Below are positions 42,554 through 50,529 of a stretch of 64,000 bases of DNA, piece by piece. Every line of letters starts with the position of its first letter. Positions within the stretch are counted from its first letter, which is position 1. The notes under the pieces were generated by a model. It searched no databases. It was not told the DNA's origin and was given only the letters and a program-made list of their open reading frames with translations. Origin of the DNA: Balneolaceae bacterium UBA3186 (lineage in GTDB: Bacteria > Bacteroidota > Rhodothermia > Balneolales > Balneolaceae); NCBI GenBank assembly GCA_002364085.1, contig DEXK01000006.1, positions 6,025 through 70,024 of the forward strand. The letters run 5' to 3'. Position numbers and translations under genes: made by a program.

Positions 42554-43885
42554 TTGCTATTTTTTTTGACTTTAGATTTTGTTTTATATTTTAAAGACAC
42601 GCTTAAAGTTTTGAAACTGCTACCATTATTATTACTTATTTCATGTGTCCAAAAGACCCCTGAAGACAAAGTAATTATACACGAATTGCCGATTACTTCT
42701 CATGATGGAGTGGGCGATTTCTATAAACGTTTTGGTATTATATCTACAAAACCTTCGCCAAATAGTTTTTGGTCTGAAACGCGAGTTGATGTTGAAGGAA
42801 TTCCGGATTCATGGAAAGAACCTGTGATTAAACAAATTTGGTTCGATGCTCATCAATTTGCCTATCAAAACTATAAAGCCGGAAACATTGACTCAGCACG
42901 TTTTGAGGACTTAAAAAGCAGCTGGAATTTTGATCCTGAAATGGATGACTTAACGGAGCAAGCAATCAAGTCTTTTACACATATAGTAATTACCAAAGAC
43001 GAATCAGGTAATTTAAGTTACAGAATTGATACCGACAATGATCTGAGCTTCGAAGATGAAAAGACCTTTTCATCAGTTAATGAAACAGGCTTAAAGAATA
43101 GTTCTGACTCCAAAGTGCATACCCTCAATTATCAAAGTCTAAGAAATGATTCCGTTACAGATCTAAAGACAAAATTAGAAATACGTTTCAACAAATTTGG
43201 TTTAATGAACTACCATCCCGTTTATTATACCGCTCAGTTTCAGGATTCAACGATTCAAATCAGTAACGGTTTTCAAAGTACTGAATTTCGTTCAGCTACT
43301 TCTCTCTTAATCGGCAAAAGAGACTCATTACATCCACAGCAACCAATTGAATTAAACGAATACTTAAGACTCAATGACAGAACCTTTCAGAATCTGGGCG
43401 TAGATGCAAATAAAATGGTATTACGACTCAAGGAATTGCCGGAAGATACTGTGCTGTTTTCAACTCAGATAGGTTTTCCCGCAAAACCAATCACCGGAAA
43501 TGAATTTACATCGAGACAAGAAATTAGTTTAAATGACTATATAGGAAAGTTTGTATTTCTGGATTTTTGGGGAAGTTGGTGCGCCCCCTGTATTGATGAA
43601 CTTCCCATGCATGTTGAAACTTATAATGCTATAGATAAATCAAAAATTGATTTTTTAGGTGTAGCTGGAAGCGATACTGAAGAAGGACTTTCAAAAACAC
43701 TCAAGGAATTTAATGTGCAGTGGAATCAAATACTTTCCAATGAAATTCCGAATCAATATGGAATAACCGGATACCCGACTTCTTACCTTATTGATCCGGA
43801 TGGAATTATAGTTGCCAAAAATTTACGAGGACCTAACTTTCCTGACACTTTAGATCATTATTTGAAAAACTATTTCGGTAACTAG
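42554..43885 (+). CDS. TlpA/ResA-like thioredoxin-fold lipoprotein
   Basis: 443 residues if read from TTG 42554, which directly follows the aminotransferase stop. A TTG at 42611 giving 'LKLLPLLLLISCVQK' is an alternative. A lipobox ends at C31. The C-terminal thioredoxin domain has 'FVFLDFWGSWCAPCIDELPMHVETY' (C343, C346) and 'YGITGYPTSYLIDPDGIIVAKN' with cis-Pro. The first 300 residues are an extra domain of unknown fold with repeated charged stretches, far longer than ResA itself. Proposed role is thiol-disulfide exchange in the periplasm. The link to the aminotransferase is only positional. It converges with an NTF2-like gene (three bases between the stops). Confidence 0.82.
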   Translation: MLFFLTLDFVLYFKDTLKVLKLLPLLLLISCVQKTPEDKVIIHELPITSHDGVGDFYKRFGIISTKPSPNSFWSETRVDVEGIPDSWKEPVIKQIWFDAHQFAYQNYKAGNIDSARFEDLKSSWNFDPEMDDLTEQAIKSFTHIVITKDESGNLSYRIDTDNDLSFEDEKTFSSVNETGLKNSSDSKVHTLNYQSLRNDSVTDLKTKLEIRFNKFGLMNYHPVYYTAQFQDSTIQISNGFQSTEFRSATSLLIGKRDSLHPQQPIELNEYLRLNDRTFQNLGVDANKMVLRLKELPEDTVLFSTQIGFPAKPITGNEFTSRQEISLNDYIGKFVFLDFWGSWCAPCIDELPMHVETYNAIDKSKIDFLGVAGSDTEEGLSKTLKEFNVQWNQILSNEIPNQYGITGYPTSYLIDPDGIIVAKNLRGPNFPDTLDHYLKNYFGN

Positions 43886-43888
43886 TAG

Positions 43889-44356
43889 TTATGGAGTTTC
43901 ATGCTGATGATACACCTTAGCTACCACCTTCCAGTCATTTTCAAACTTTAAAAGAGACAAGTAATCAGTATAAACATGCTTTCCGTTTCGATGAAGCTCT
44001 AATTCTACATGAGCTGCATTACCGGCCACATCTACTCTCTTGAATTTATGTTCCCACTTGTTGTTGGCCGCATCAAAATTCGGATCAGACTTTCTCTTCT
44101 TTGTTCCTTCCACCCAGTTCGCTATTGGATATCGATTTATCTTTCCTTCTTTTCCCGGCGAGAATATTGCAAAGTCTTCATGGAAAGTTTTGGTCATCGC
44201 TTCCGGGTTCAACTCATTAAAAGCCCCATGAACATACCCTGTTTCAAGAACTTCTTTAATTGCATCTTCATCATGATGTATTTTTACGGTTGTGTTGATA
44301 GCGAATACTGCTACCAAAACCAGCGCTAAACTGAGTGTAGTAATTCGAGATTTCAT
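43889..44356 (-). CDS. Secreted lumazine-binding-like NTF2 protein
   Basis: 155 residues. Signal peptide 'MKSRITTLSLALVLVAVFA'. The body follows the putative lumazine-binding NTF2 subfamily: 'AIKEVLETGYVHGAFNELNPEAMTKTFHEDFAIFSP' and 'AAHVELELHRNGKHVYTDYLSLLKFENDWKVVAKVYHQH'. The aspartate-histidine-rich rim suggests ligand binding, but no ligand is known. Probably the second gene after the lipoprotein at 44446 on the same strand, 89 bases away. It is the fourth NTF2-like gene in this window. Confidence 0.82.
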   Translation of the reverse strand: MKSRITTLSLALVLVAVFAINTTVKIHHDEDAIKEVLETGYVHGAFNELNPEAMTKTFHEDFAIFSPGKEGKINRYPIANWVEGTKKRKSDPNFDAANNKWEHKFKRVDVAGNAAHVELELHRNGKHVYTDYLSLLKFENDWKVVAKVYHQHETP

Positions 44357-44445
44357 AATCCTAACTTTTTTTAAAAATTTGAATAATGATATCTCTACTA
44401 CTTAATACAAAAAATGTTGCGTTACATTGACTAAGTTAACTATTG

Positions 44446-44946
44446 CTACTCAACTCTAATATCTCCATAAGAAATCAACCGCTGATTTAGATCAAAAAAG
44501 AATACACGGTGTAAGCCTCTTGCCAGTGCATCTGAACCATCCGGACTTAGTGATTTAGAATCTATCCTAAAATTATCAATTCCATTAGGTAACGGATTAC
44601 TCGAACTGGTATAAATGTAATTTGATAATTGTCCATTAACACCTCTCGTTACAACTTGAAGTCCATTAACCGGTTGCGTACTTAAAACAAAATACTCGAA
44701 CTCTATAACTCCGCCTAATTCAATTGGATTAGGATATGCAGGTTTCACCTCAATTAACCCCTGAAAAAAAGGTGATGCTCTCCAATCATCAGGATCTTCA
44801 CTTGTCACTTCACCTTGAGCAGATGTACTTGTTATACCTGCTGGGTCTTGATATGCGTCTATTTCGAATTCTCTTTGAGCGTCGTTACTTGTGCAACCCA
44901 ATAACAGGAAACCAAATATCACTAATATTTTTGGAATGAATTTCAT
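44446..44946 (-). CDS. Lipoprotein of unknown function
   Basis: 166 residues with a clear lipoprotein signal ('KILVIFGFLLLGCTS', Cys18). The mature part has 'FFQGLIEVKPAYPNPIELGGVIEFEYFVLS' followed by beta-type sequence 'NGLQVVTRGVNGQLSNYIYTSS' and 'ALARGLHRVFFFDLNQRLISYGDIRVE'. This looks like a small immunoglobulin-like sandwich, with 'YPNP' recalling sorting-domain motifs but no full type IX signal. I do not recognise a family. Transcribed leftward with 43889-44356 perhaps downstream. Confidence 0.68.
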   Translation of the reverse strand: MKFIPKILVIFGFLLLGCTSNDAQREFEIDAYQDPAGITSTSAQGEVTSEDPDDWRASPFFQGLIEVKPAYPNPIELGGVIEFEYFVLSTQPVNGLQVVTRGVNGQLSNYIYTSSSNPLPNGIDNFRIDSKSLSPDGSDALARGLHRVFFFDLNQRLISYGDIRVE

Positions 44947-45039
44947 TTAATGCTTGTGTGTAAACTGGATTGGTGTTCGTTATTGAATTAGCAAACCTTA
45001 TCTTTAACTGAAAATACAAAACTTAATTGTTGAAATGCT

Positions 45040-45402
45040 ATGTTGCATGTAATTGGTATAAATAATTGTGATACCATCAAAAAAACCAAAAAATGGTTAA
45101 CTGAAAACGAGATCGAATTTGAATTCATTGATTTGAAAAAGGAACCTCTAACTATTGATGAAATCAATGAGCTTGAATTTAAAGTTGGTCTTGATGTGTT
45201 AGTAAATAAACGCGGTACCACTTATAGAAAGCTGGAGTTAAAAGAAAAGGATCTTTCAAAAGAAGAAATCATTAAAACGTTAGCTGAAAACCAGTCTATG
45301 ATAAAGCGCCCTGTTCTTGTTTTAGATGAGGCTGTGCTTGTTGGTTACGACGAAGAAGCATTCCAAAATTTTATTGGAATTGAAGACTCAAACGAAGAAT
45401 AG
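45040..45402 (+). CDS. YffB/ArsC-family thioredoxin-like protein
   Basis: 120 residues. 'VIGINNCDTIKKTKKWLTEN' matches YffB ('YGIxNCDTIKKAxxWL'), a member of the arsenate-reductase/Spx fold, and 'IKRPVLVLDEAVLVGY' is the conserved C-terminal block (RPVL). Only one cysteine (C10) lies in the active-site position, so arsenate reduction would need an external thiol. YffB itself has no settled function. The Spx alternative is less likely because Spx needs CxxC. It begins the rightward run 45040-46660 with DUF3108 and dut. Confidence 0.82.
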   Translation: MLHVIGINNCDTIKKTKKWLTENEIEFEFIDLKKEPLTIDEINELEFKVGLDVLVNKRGTTYRKLELKEKDLSKEEIIKTLAENQSMIKRPVLVLDEAVLVGYDEEAFQNFIGIEDSNEE

Positions 45403-45416
45403 ATCGATCTCATTTT

Positions 45417-46217
45417 ATGAAAAAAATCGTTCTAGCCTTTTTGTGTTTTTTCTACCTTTCAACTAATCTGTTTTCTCAGCATTCCTATCCTGCAAGTTCA
45501 GGAAATCAGCCCATTATGGATGATTTCTTCACTGTTAAAGAAACATTTTTGTATGAAGTGAAATATGGTTTCTTAAAACTTGGCTGGGTAGAAGTAGAAT
45601 TACTTTCGGATACTCTGTACAACGGAATTACGTCGAAACATTTAGTTACAGAAATCCGCTCTAATTCCCGAATTCCTCTGGTTGGCAAAGAATTGGACCT
45701 TTTTCATTCTTTGTTCTTTATAAATAAAGATGGAATTCCTGTCACTTCCTATTACTGGAAAGACAATGTTGATGAAGATAAGTACAAAGAGATAGTTTAT
45801 GAATTCGATCGAATTGAAAATGTAGTTCGATATAAAGAAGAAGACGATACCCGTGACACTCTGGATCTTGTAGAACCTGCAACATCAGGTCAGGAAATAT
45901 TTTTCTTTTCACGACTTTATGCTGGGAGTGATATAAATTCCCGTTTGCCTGTTTACGTAACCAAGAAACTAGGTTATATTAATATGACTAATTCATCGAA
46001 AATTGAAATGCGGAAATATGCGCCTTTCGATGGAAATGTAGAAACCTATTTGAGTGAAGGAACTACAGAAAACATTGATGGCCCCTTCGGATTCTCGGGT
46101 GATTTCCGTGCTTGGTTTCTGGCTGACGACTTAAGAGTTCCTTTGGAAGCGCGGGTAAAAGTCCTTTTTGGGAACGCCATTGTAAGATTAATTGAATATA
46201 AACGTGAAGAATTATGA
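45417..46217 (+). CDS. Exported DUF3108 protein
   Basis: 266 residues with signal peptide ('MKKIVLAFLCFFYLSTNLFS'). The mature sequence fits DUF3108: 'ETFLYEVKYGFLKLGWVEVELLSDTLYNGITSKHLVTEIRSN', 'YYWKDNVDEDKYKEIVYEFDRIENVVRYKEED', and a lipocalin-like end 'GDFRAWFLADDLRVPLEARVKVLFGNAIVRLIEY'. The family is thought to be periplasmic and beta-rich; its role is unknown. It lies 14 bases after the YffB-like gene, and its stop overlaps the dut start (ATGA at 46214), so these three genes form an operon. Confidence 0.85.
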   Translation: MKKIVLAFLCFFYLSTNLFSQHSYPASSGNQPIMDDFFTVKETFLYEVKYGFLKLGWVEVELLSDTLYNGITSKHLVTEIRSNSRIPLVGKELDLFHSLFFINKDGIPVTSYYWKDNVDEDKYKEIVYEFDRIENVVRYKEEDDTRDTLDLVEPATSGQEIFFFSRLYAGSDINSRLPVYVTKKLGYINMTNSSKIEMRKYAPFDGNVETYLSEGTTENIDGPFGFSGDFRAWFLADDLRVPLEARVKVLFGNAIVRLIEYKREEL

Positions 46218-46660
46218 GTTCTATTCTTTTTAAAAAGCTAGCTCATGCTAGAGATTTGCCACTACCGGAATATGAAAGTAAATCTGCGGCAGGTATGGAT
46301 ATCAGAGCTGCTTTAAATGAATCTTTGACACTAAAACCAGGTGAAAGAATGCTGATCCCTACGGGGCTTCAAATGTCTATTCCTGTTGGTTTCGAAGCTC
46401 AGATCAGACCTAGAAGCGGTTTAGCAATTCGGAATGGAATTACAATGCTTAATGCTCCGGGTACAATTGATGCCGATTATAGAGGAGAAGTTAAAGTAAT
46501 CGCAGTCAATCATGGTAAAGAGAACTTTATAGTAAATCATGGAGACCGAATTGCCCAAATGGTTATAGCTCCGGTAACTCAGTTCTCCGTTGAAGAAGTT
46601 GAAGAACTGGATTCAACTGAACGCGGTGAAGGTGGTTTCGGAAGTACAGGCATCGATTGA
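46214..46660 (+). CDS. dut: dUTP diphosphatase
   Basis: Hydrolyses dUTP to dUMP, keeping uracil out of DNA and feeding thymidylate synthesis. 148 residues, standard trimeric dUTPase. All five motifs are seen: 'AGMDIRA' (26-32), 'RPRSGLAI' (66-72), 'GTIDADYRGEV' (83-93, catalytic Asp), 'GDRIAQMVI' (110-118) and the flexible C-terminal arm 'RGEGGFGSTG' (137-146). Translation is coupled to the DUF3108 gene by the four-base overlap. Confidence 0.97.
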   Translation: MSSILFKKLAHARDLPLPEYESKSAAGMDIRAALNESLTLKPGERMLIPTGLQMSIPVGFEAQIRPRSGLAIRNGITMLNAPGTIDADYRGEVKVIAVNHGKENFIVNHGDRIAQMVIAPVTQFSVEEVEELDSTERGEGGFGSTGID

Positions 46661-46688
46661 ATTTAATCCGTACTTCCTTTTATTTTTA

Positions 46689-46862
46689 TTAATAAAACTT
46701 TTTTAGGTAACTCGTACATTCTTTGCACTCTTTACCATTATTCCGGGCTTCTTCTTCTGTCTCAAAACCTTGAGTTGAGTGAGCTTCTATATCTCCATTT
46801 TTTGCTACTCGTCTCCAGCGCCATTGTTCTTTAACATCTTGGTATAACTCGCATTTAGCCAT
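46689..46862 (-). CDS. Small YegP-like (DUF1508-type) protein
   Basis: 57 residues from ATG 46862. A longer frame from 46928 begins with hydrophobic AT-rich leader and is not needed. 'CELYQDVKEQWRWRRVAKNGDIEAHSTQGF' matches the DUF1508/YegP fold ('F-iYkdkkGeWRWrlka-NGeiia-S-eGY'). The last part, 'ARNNGKECKECTSYLKKFY', departs from the family. Function unknown. It stands alone between dut and the OsmC gene. Confidence 0.7.
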   Translation of the reverse strand: MAKCELYQDVKEQWRWRRVAKNGDIEAHSTQGFETEEEARNNGKECKECTSYLKKFY

Positions 46863-46952
46863 ATAGTAAGTAATTGTTTTATTGAAATTTATAATATTCA
46901 ATGTACTAAATAAGATACGCAGAGGCAAAATAGAGCCTTTTTGAGGAAACGT

Positions 46953-47372
46953 TTATTTTTCTATAGTGTAGTCGTAACTGATTTCTGAACCTTTTTCCAG
47001 TGCCTTGGATACTGAGCAATACTTAGTTATTGATAAATTCAGAGCGCGTTCTACCTTTTTAGTGTCCAGATCTCCGGAAAGTTTAAATTGAAGATGAATT
47101 TTTTTAAACTCTGAGTAGCCTTCTTTAAGTTTCACTTTATCAGCATTTACTTCAACTGTCAAATTTGTTAGTTCCTGTTTTTGTTTTTCTAATATTGAGA
47201 TAACATCAATAGCGCTGCACCCTCCAATTCCTGCGAGTAAAAGTTGCATTGGGCTAATCCCTCCTTCCAGCCCACCAACTTGCGTGTTACCGTCAATTCT
47301 AATTTTTCCGCCTTCTTCATTTGCCGCTTCCATATGGAAGTCTTTCTGTAACCAGTTGACTGTGATATTCAT
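46953..47372 (-). CDS. OsmC-family protein
   Basis: 139 residues. 'NTQVGGLEGGISPMQLLLAGIGGCSAIDVISILEKQKQEL' contains the first catalytic cysteine C52, and 'LNLSITKYCSVSKALEKGSEISYDYTIE' the second, C119. OsmC/Ohr proteins reduce organic hydroperoxides with these two cysteines, and the spacing is right. Without the Ohr-specific residues the YhfA/OsmC subgroup is the better fit. Probably stress-related. Its own transcript is bounded by the YegP-like gene at one side and 64 bases to the next gene at the other. Confidence 0.88.
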   Translation of the reverse strand: MNITVNWLQKDFHMEAANEEGGKIRIDGNTQVGGLEGGISPMQLLLAGIGGCSAIDVISILEKQKQELTNLTVEVNADKVKLKEGYSEFKKIHLQFKLSGDLDTKKVERALNLSITKYCSVSKALEKGSEISYDYTIEK

Positions 47373-47436
47373 TTTAACTTATCAGATTTATTCAATTTTT
47401 TAACTTTAACAAAACTACCAATTCCACAGCTGTAAA

Positions 47437-47919
47437 TCATAAATCAATTTTGTTCATTGTAAAAACTTCCGTTTCTATATTCCCATTACGGTTTAGTTTA
47501 AGTCTGATTTCCATCTGATTTTCCGACTTCTTCTCAAAAATAAGCCCTTTCATTTCAATTTTCGTTGAAGAATAGTCGATCATTTTAAAAAACGTAGTTT
47601 CGTCTTTCTCTTCCCAGCCTTTTAGATCAGGATGAAAATGCTTTAATCTAAGTCCCGATTCATCAAGTAATAGAAACTCATAAAAAATTAGTTCGCCATT
47701 TTTAATATGTCTGTACATTCCCATCATAGTACCATTATGTGGAACAGACCATATCTCTTCAGACGTACCCCCAAAACCGTCTCCTTCCCACGAACCAACA
47801 AGCCATGTATAGTCATTGATATCAAATTCTTGAGTCAAGCTTTCGGCTAAGTAGGTATCAAATTTTGTAGATGAATTGAGTATTAAAAGAAATGCTATTA
47901 AAAATAATGAATGTTTCAT
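47437..47919 (-). CDS. Exported DUF6265/DUF1579-like protein
   Basis: 160 residues with a signal peptide ('MKHSLFLIAFLLILNSS'). 'DYTWLVGSWEGDGFGGTSEEIWSVPHNGTMMGMYRHIKNGELIFYEFLLLDESG' then 'LRLKHFHPDLKGWEEKDETTFF' is the small beta-barrel pattern of the DUF6265 group (lipocalin-like 'W-GxW'). No known activity. It is divergent from mscL across 59 bases. Confidence 0.75.
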   Translation of the reverse strand: MKHSLFLIAFLLILNSSTKFDTYLAESLTQEFDINDYTWLVGSWEGDGFGGTSEEIWSVPHNGTMMGMYRHIKNGELIFYEFLLLDESGLRLKHFHPDLKGWEEKDETTFFKMIDYSSTKIEMKGLIFEKKSENQMEIRLKLNRNGNIETEVFTMNKIDL

Positions 47920-47978
47920 AGTGATATATCTGTTGTTTAGTATATAACAGTTATTAGAAAATTATAGGGACAGGCTAA

Positions 47979-48392
47979 ATGAAAAATTTAATACAGGAAT
48001 TTAAAAAATTTGTATCCAAAGGAAATGTAATAGAATTAGCTGTTGGTTTAATTCTAGCTACCTACTTTGGAGCGATCGTAAAATCATTTGTAAATGATAT
48101 TATAATGCCCCCTGTAGGATATTTAATTGCAGGAGTTGATTTCAGCGAACTAACAATCACCGTTTCGGAAAAGATACTAGCTGATGGAACAGTAGAGGCT
48201 GTTACCATTAATTATGGAGTCTTTATTAATACAGTAATCACATTTTTTATTGTAGCAATTACCATTTTTAGCATTGTTAAGATGTACAATAATTTCATGA
48301 AAAAAGAAGATAAAAAACCGGATCCTAAACCCGTTGAGCCTTCAAAAGAAGAGATCTTATTGACAGAGATCAGAGATCTATTAAAGAAATAA
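47979..48392 (+). CDS. mscL: Large-conductance mechanosensitive channel MscL
   Basis: Releases solutes on sudden drop in external osmolarity. 137 residues, the family's length. Cytoplasmic N-terminal helix ('MKNLIQEFKKFVSKGNVIELAVG'), TM1 'LAVGLILATYFGAIVKSFVNDIIMPPVGYLIAG', periplasmic loop 'DFSELTITVSEKILADGT', TM2 'INTVITFFIVAITIFSIVKMYN' and a charged C-terminal helix 'PSKEEILLTEIRDLLKK'. Monocistronic, ATG 47979. Confidence 0.97.
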   Translation: MKNLIQEFKKFVSKGNVIELAVGLILATYFGAIVKSFVNDIIMPPVGYLIAGVDFSELTITVSEKILADGTVEAVTINYGVFINTVITFFIVAITIFSIVKMYNNFMKKEDKKPDPKPVEPSKEEILLTEIRDLLKK

Positions 48393-48550
48393 ACCTGTTC
48401 ATATTTTTCAGATTTAGGTATAACTAAACACTTCTGTACTACTATTTAAATTATATAGAATTAATTATTTACAAATTATAAGACAGCCTATGTTCTTGTC
48501 TTCTCATTAATGCTTGGAACTTATTCATTAGTAGCATGTTCAAGTTGTAA

Positions 48551-49426
48551 ATGAACATTAACAAAACAACAAACATGTTACGATCTGTAATAAATTTCAG
48601 AAACAAAATATTTGGATTAATTGCTCTTTTAGTAGGCTTTGGTCTTACTGCTTGCAGTAGCGGAGACGGGAGTGGTACCATGAGGGTTTCTCTAACTGAT
48701 GCCCCTGCCGATTATGCTGAAGTTAATATTGAAATTCATCAGGTGTTGGTAAATGCAAATGATGAAGATGATGATGATCTCGATGAAACAAAAGATATGG
48801 ACAATGATGAACTTGAAGATCATGGATGGAAGGTCGTTTTTAACGATACTATTACTGTAAATCTCCTGGACTATCAAAATGGTGCTACATTAGATTTAGG
48901 CGAAGTTGAATTAAAAGAAGGACGTTACAATCAGGTTAGACTTGTTCTTGGTGATGAGAATACTGTTGTATTGAATAGTGGAGATACAATTCAACTAAAT
49001 ACACCAAGTGGTCAAACTTCAGGTTTTAAATTACTTGTACAAGCTGATATCGAAGCTGATCAGGTTTATGATCTGGTTATCGACTTTGACGCTTCTCGAT
49101 CAATTGTTGTAACAGGCAACGGAGGCTATAACCTGAAGCCTGTATTAAAGACTGCGAACTTGACTACATCAGGTAGTATCTCAGGAACAATTCTTCCAAC
49201 CGATGCAAATCCTTATGTATATGCAATAGCAGGAACAGATACTTCAGGTACTCAAGTTGATGAAAATGGTGATTTCAGGATCATAGGTCTCAGTAATGGC
49301 ACCTACAAAATTGAGATCAAACCAACTAACGAAGCTTACAATGACTCTACCATCACAGATATTGAATTAGAAGATGGTGAGGACATAGAACTTGAAGAAG
49401 ATATTACACTAGAAGCGAGTAGCTGA
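48551..49426 (+). CDS. DUF4382 lipoprotein
   Basis: 291 residues. Lipobox ends at C35 ('GFGLTACSS'). Residues 43-205 fit DUF4382 ('MRVSLTDAPADYAEVNIEIHQVLVN' with 'GWKVVFNDTITVNLLDYQNGATLDLGEVELKEGRYNQVRLVLG'). It has an acidic insert 'DEDDDDLDETKDMDNDE' at about 73-90. The C-terminal 90 residues form a carboxypeptidase-regulatory-like domain ('GSISGTILPTDANPYVYAIAGT'). Start: ATG 48551, with ATG 48575 as a shorter alternative that also gives a signal. Surface or periplasmic location is inferred; function is unknown. A strong terminator follows. Confidence 0.8.
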   Translation: MNINKTTNMLRSVINFRNKIFGLIALLVGFGLTACSSGDGSGTMRVSLTDAPADYAEVNIEIHQVLVNANDEDDDDLDETKDMDNDELEDHGWKVVFNDTITVNLLDYQNGATLDLGEVELKEGRYNQVRLVLGDENTVVLNSGDTIQLNTPSGQTSGFKLLVQADIEADQVYDLVIDFDASRSIVVTGNGGYNLKPVLKTANLTTSGSISGTILPTDANPYVYAIAGTDTSGTQVDENGDFRIIGLSNGTYKIEIKPTNEAYNDSTITDIELEDGEDIELEEDITLEASS

Positions 49427-49451
49427 AAGCTATAATGTGTGATAGAGAGAG

Positions 49452-49484
49452 AAAGCCCGGTTCTTAACTGAATCGGGCTTTTTA
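49452..49484. terminator. Terminator between DUF4382 gene and hisE
   Basis: AAAGCCCGGTT (49452-49462) pairs with AATCGGGCTTT (49471-49481), one G-T pair, then T-rich sequence. It is shared by convergent transcripts, because hisE ends only six bases further on. Confidence 0.85.
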
Positions 49485-49489
49485 TTTAA

Positions 49490-49828
49490 TTATTCCCCAA
49501 TATGCTTGTGATTGCCTCTGCTATGACGTTTGCGAAGCAATTTTACAACTTTATGCATTGGAATTTCTTTTTCTGCCAACAATAACATCAAGTGAAATAA
49601 TAGATCTGCTGCTTCCGCTATGGTCTCGCTATCACCTTCATTTTTTGAAGCAATAACCGTTTCTACAGCTTCTTCCCCCACTTTTTGAGCGATTTTATCC
49701 AAGCCCTTCTTATACATGGATGTAGTGTAAGAACCTTTCGGCATCTCAACCTTTCTTTCATATAAAAGTTCTTCAAGTTCAATCAAAAACTTATAATCTT
49801 TCTTAGTTAACTTTTTAGAAACGCTCAT
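49490..49828 (-). CDS. hisE: Phosphoribosyl-ATP diphosphatase
   Basis: 112 residues, a stand-alone HisE (in many bacteria it is fused to HisI). 'ELEELLYERKVEMPKGSYTTSMYKKGLDKIAQKVGEEAVETVIASKN' and 'AEAADLLFHLMLLLAEKEIPMHKVVKLLRKRH' carry the MazG-like metal-binding EE(x)nD pattern. It hydrolyses phosphoribosyl-ATP to phosphoribosyl-AMP in histidine synthesis. No other his gene is adjacent; hisF lies about 6 kb away on the same strand, with gltB between. Confidence 0.93.
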   Translation of the reverse strand: MSVSKKLTKKDYKFLIELEELLYERKVEMPKGSYTTSMYKKGLDKIAQKVGEEAVETVIASKNEGDSETIAEAADLLFHLMLLLAEKEIPMHKVVKLLRKRHSRGNHKHIGE

Positions 49829-50016
49829 TTAGTTTTTCTTTTCTATATTTAAATTTCTGCTTCAAAGGTCAGCATTTTAGAAACGCCGAGCAAAGATTCT
49901 TAAAAATTTAATGTTGAATTTTCGCCTACTGCTATAAATAATTAACTCGAGTAAAAAGTTCGAATTATTTGTAAGAAATAGCTTTTGTTCAGGTACAAAT
50001 AGAGTAGGTAGATCAT

Positions 50017-50529
50017 ATGCATAAAAAAGAACAACTAGAAATATTTGACAGCTGGATTAGACAACATAAACCCCTTCTTTTTAAAGTTGTTAGAGCTTAC
50101 GCATTTGATCCGGAAAACCAGAATGACCTTTTTCAGGAAGTTTCTATACAAATATGGCTTTCAATACCGAACTTCAGAAAAGAGTCAAAGGTAAGCACCT
50201 GGTTATATCGAATTGCACTCAATGTTGCTTTAAACTGGACTCGTAAAAATAAAAGACACAGTAATGGAAGACAGACATTAGATGGGTTAGAGAAAATTCT
50301 TGAGCAAAATAAAGAACCGATTGATGAACGTTTAGAATGGCTCTACCATGAAATCTCAAAACTGAATAAAATTGATCGATCCATTACCCTACTTATGCTA
50401 GATGGATTTAGTTATAAAGAAATGGCAGAAATACTTGGGATTTCTGAAAGTAATATTGGTGTAAAAATTCACCGAATTAAAAATCACCTTTCAGACCAAA
50501 TGAAAAAAAAGGAGCATTATGGACTTTAA
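50017..50529 (+). CDS. ECF-type RNA polymerase sigma factor
   Basis: 170 residues with both sigma-70 regions. Region 2 is 'LFKVVRAYAFDPENQNDLFQEVSIQIWLSIPNFRKESKVSTWLYRIALNVALNWTRKN' and region 4 is 'LNKIDRSITLLMLDGFSYKEMAEILGISESNIGVKIHRIKNHL'. Its stop overlaps the start of the next gene by 11 bases, so they form one unit and the neighbour is the natural candidate for its partner or regulator. The regulated promoters are unknown. Start ATG 50017 follows 'aggtag'. Confidence 0.92.
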   Translation: MHKKEQLEIFDSWIRQHKPLLFKVVRAYAFDPENQNDLFQEVSIQIWLSIPNFRKESKVSTWLYRIALNVALNWTRKNKRHSNGRQTLDGLEKILEQNKEPIDERLEWLYHEISKLNKIDRSITLLMLDGFSYKEMAEILGISESNIGVKIHRIKNHLSDQMKKKEHYGL

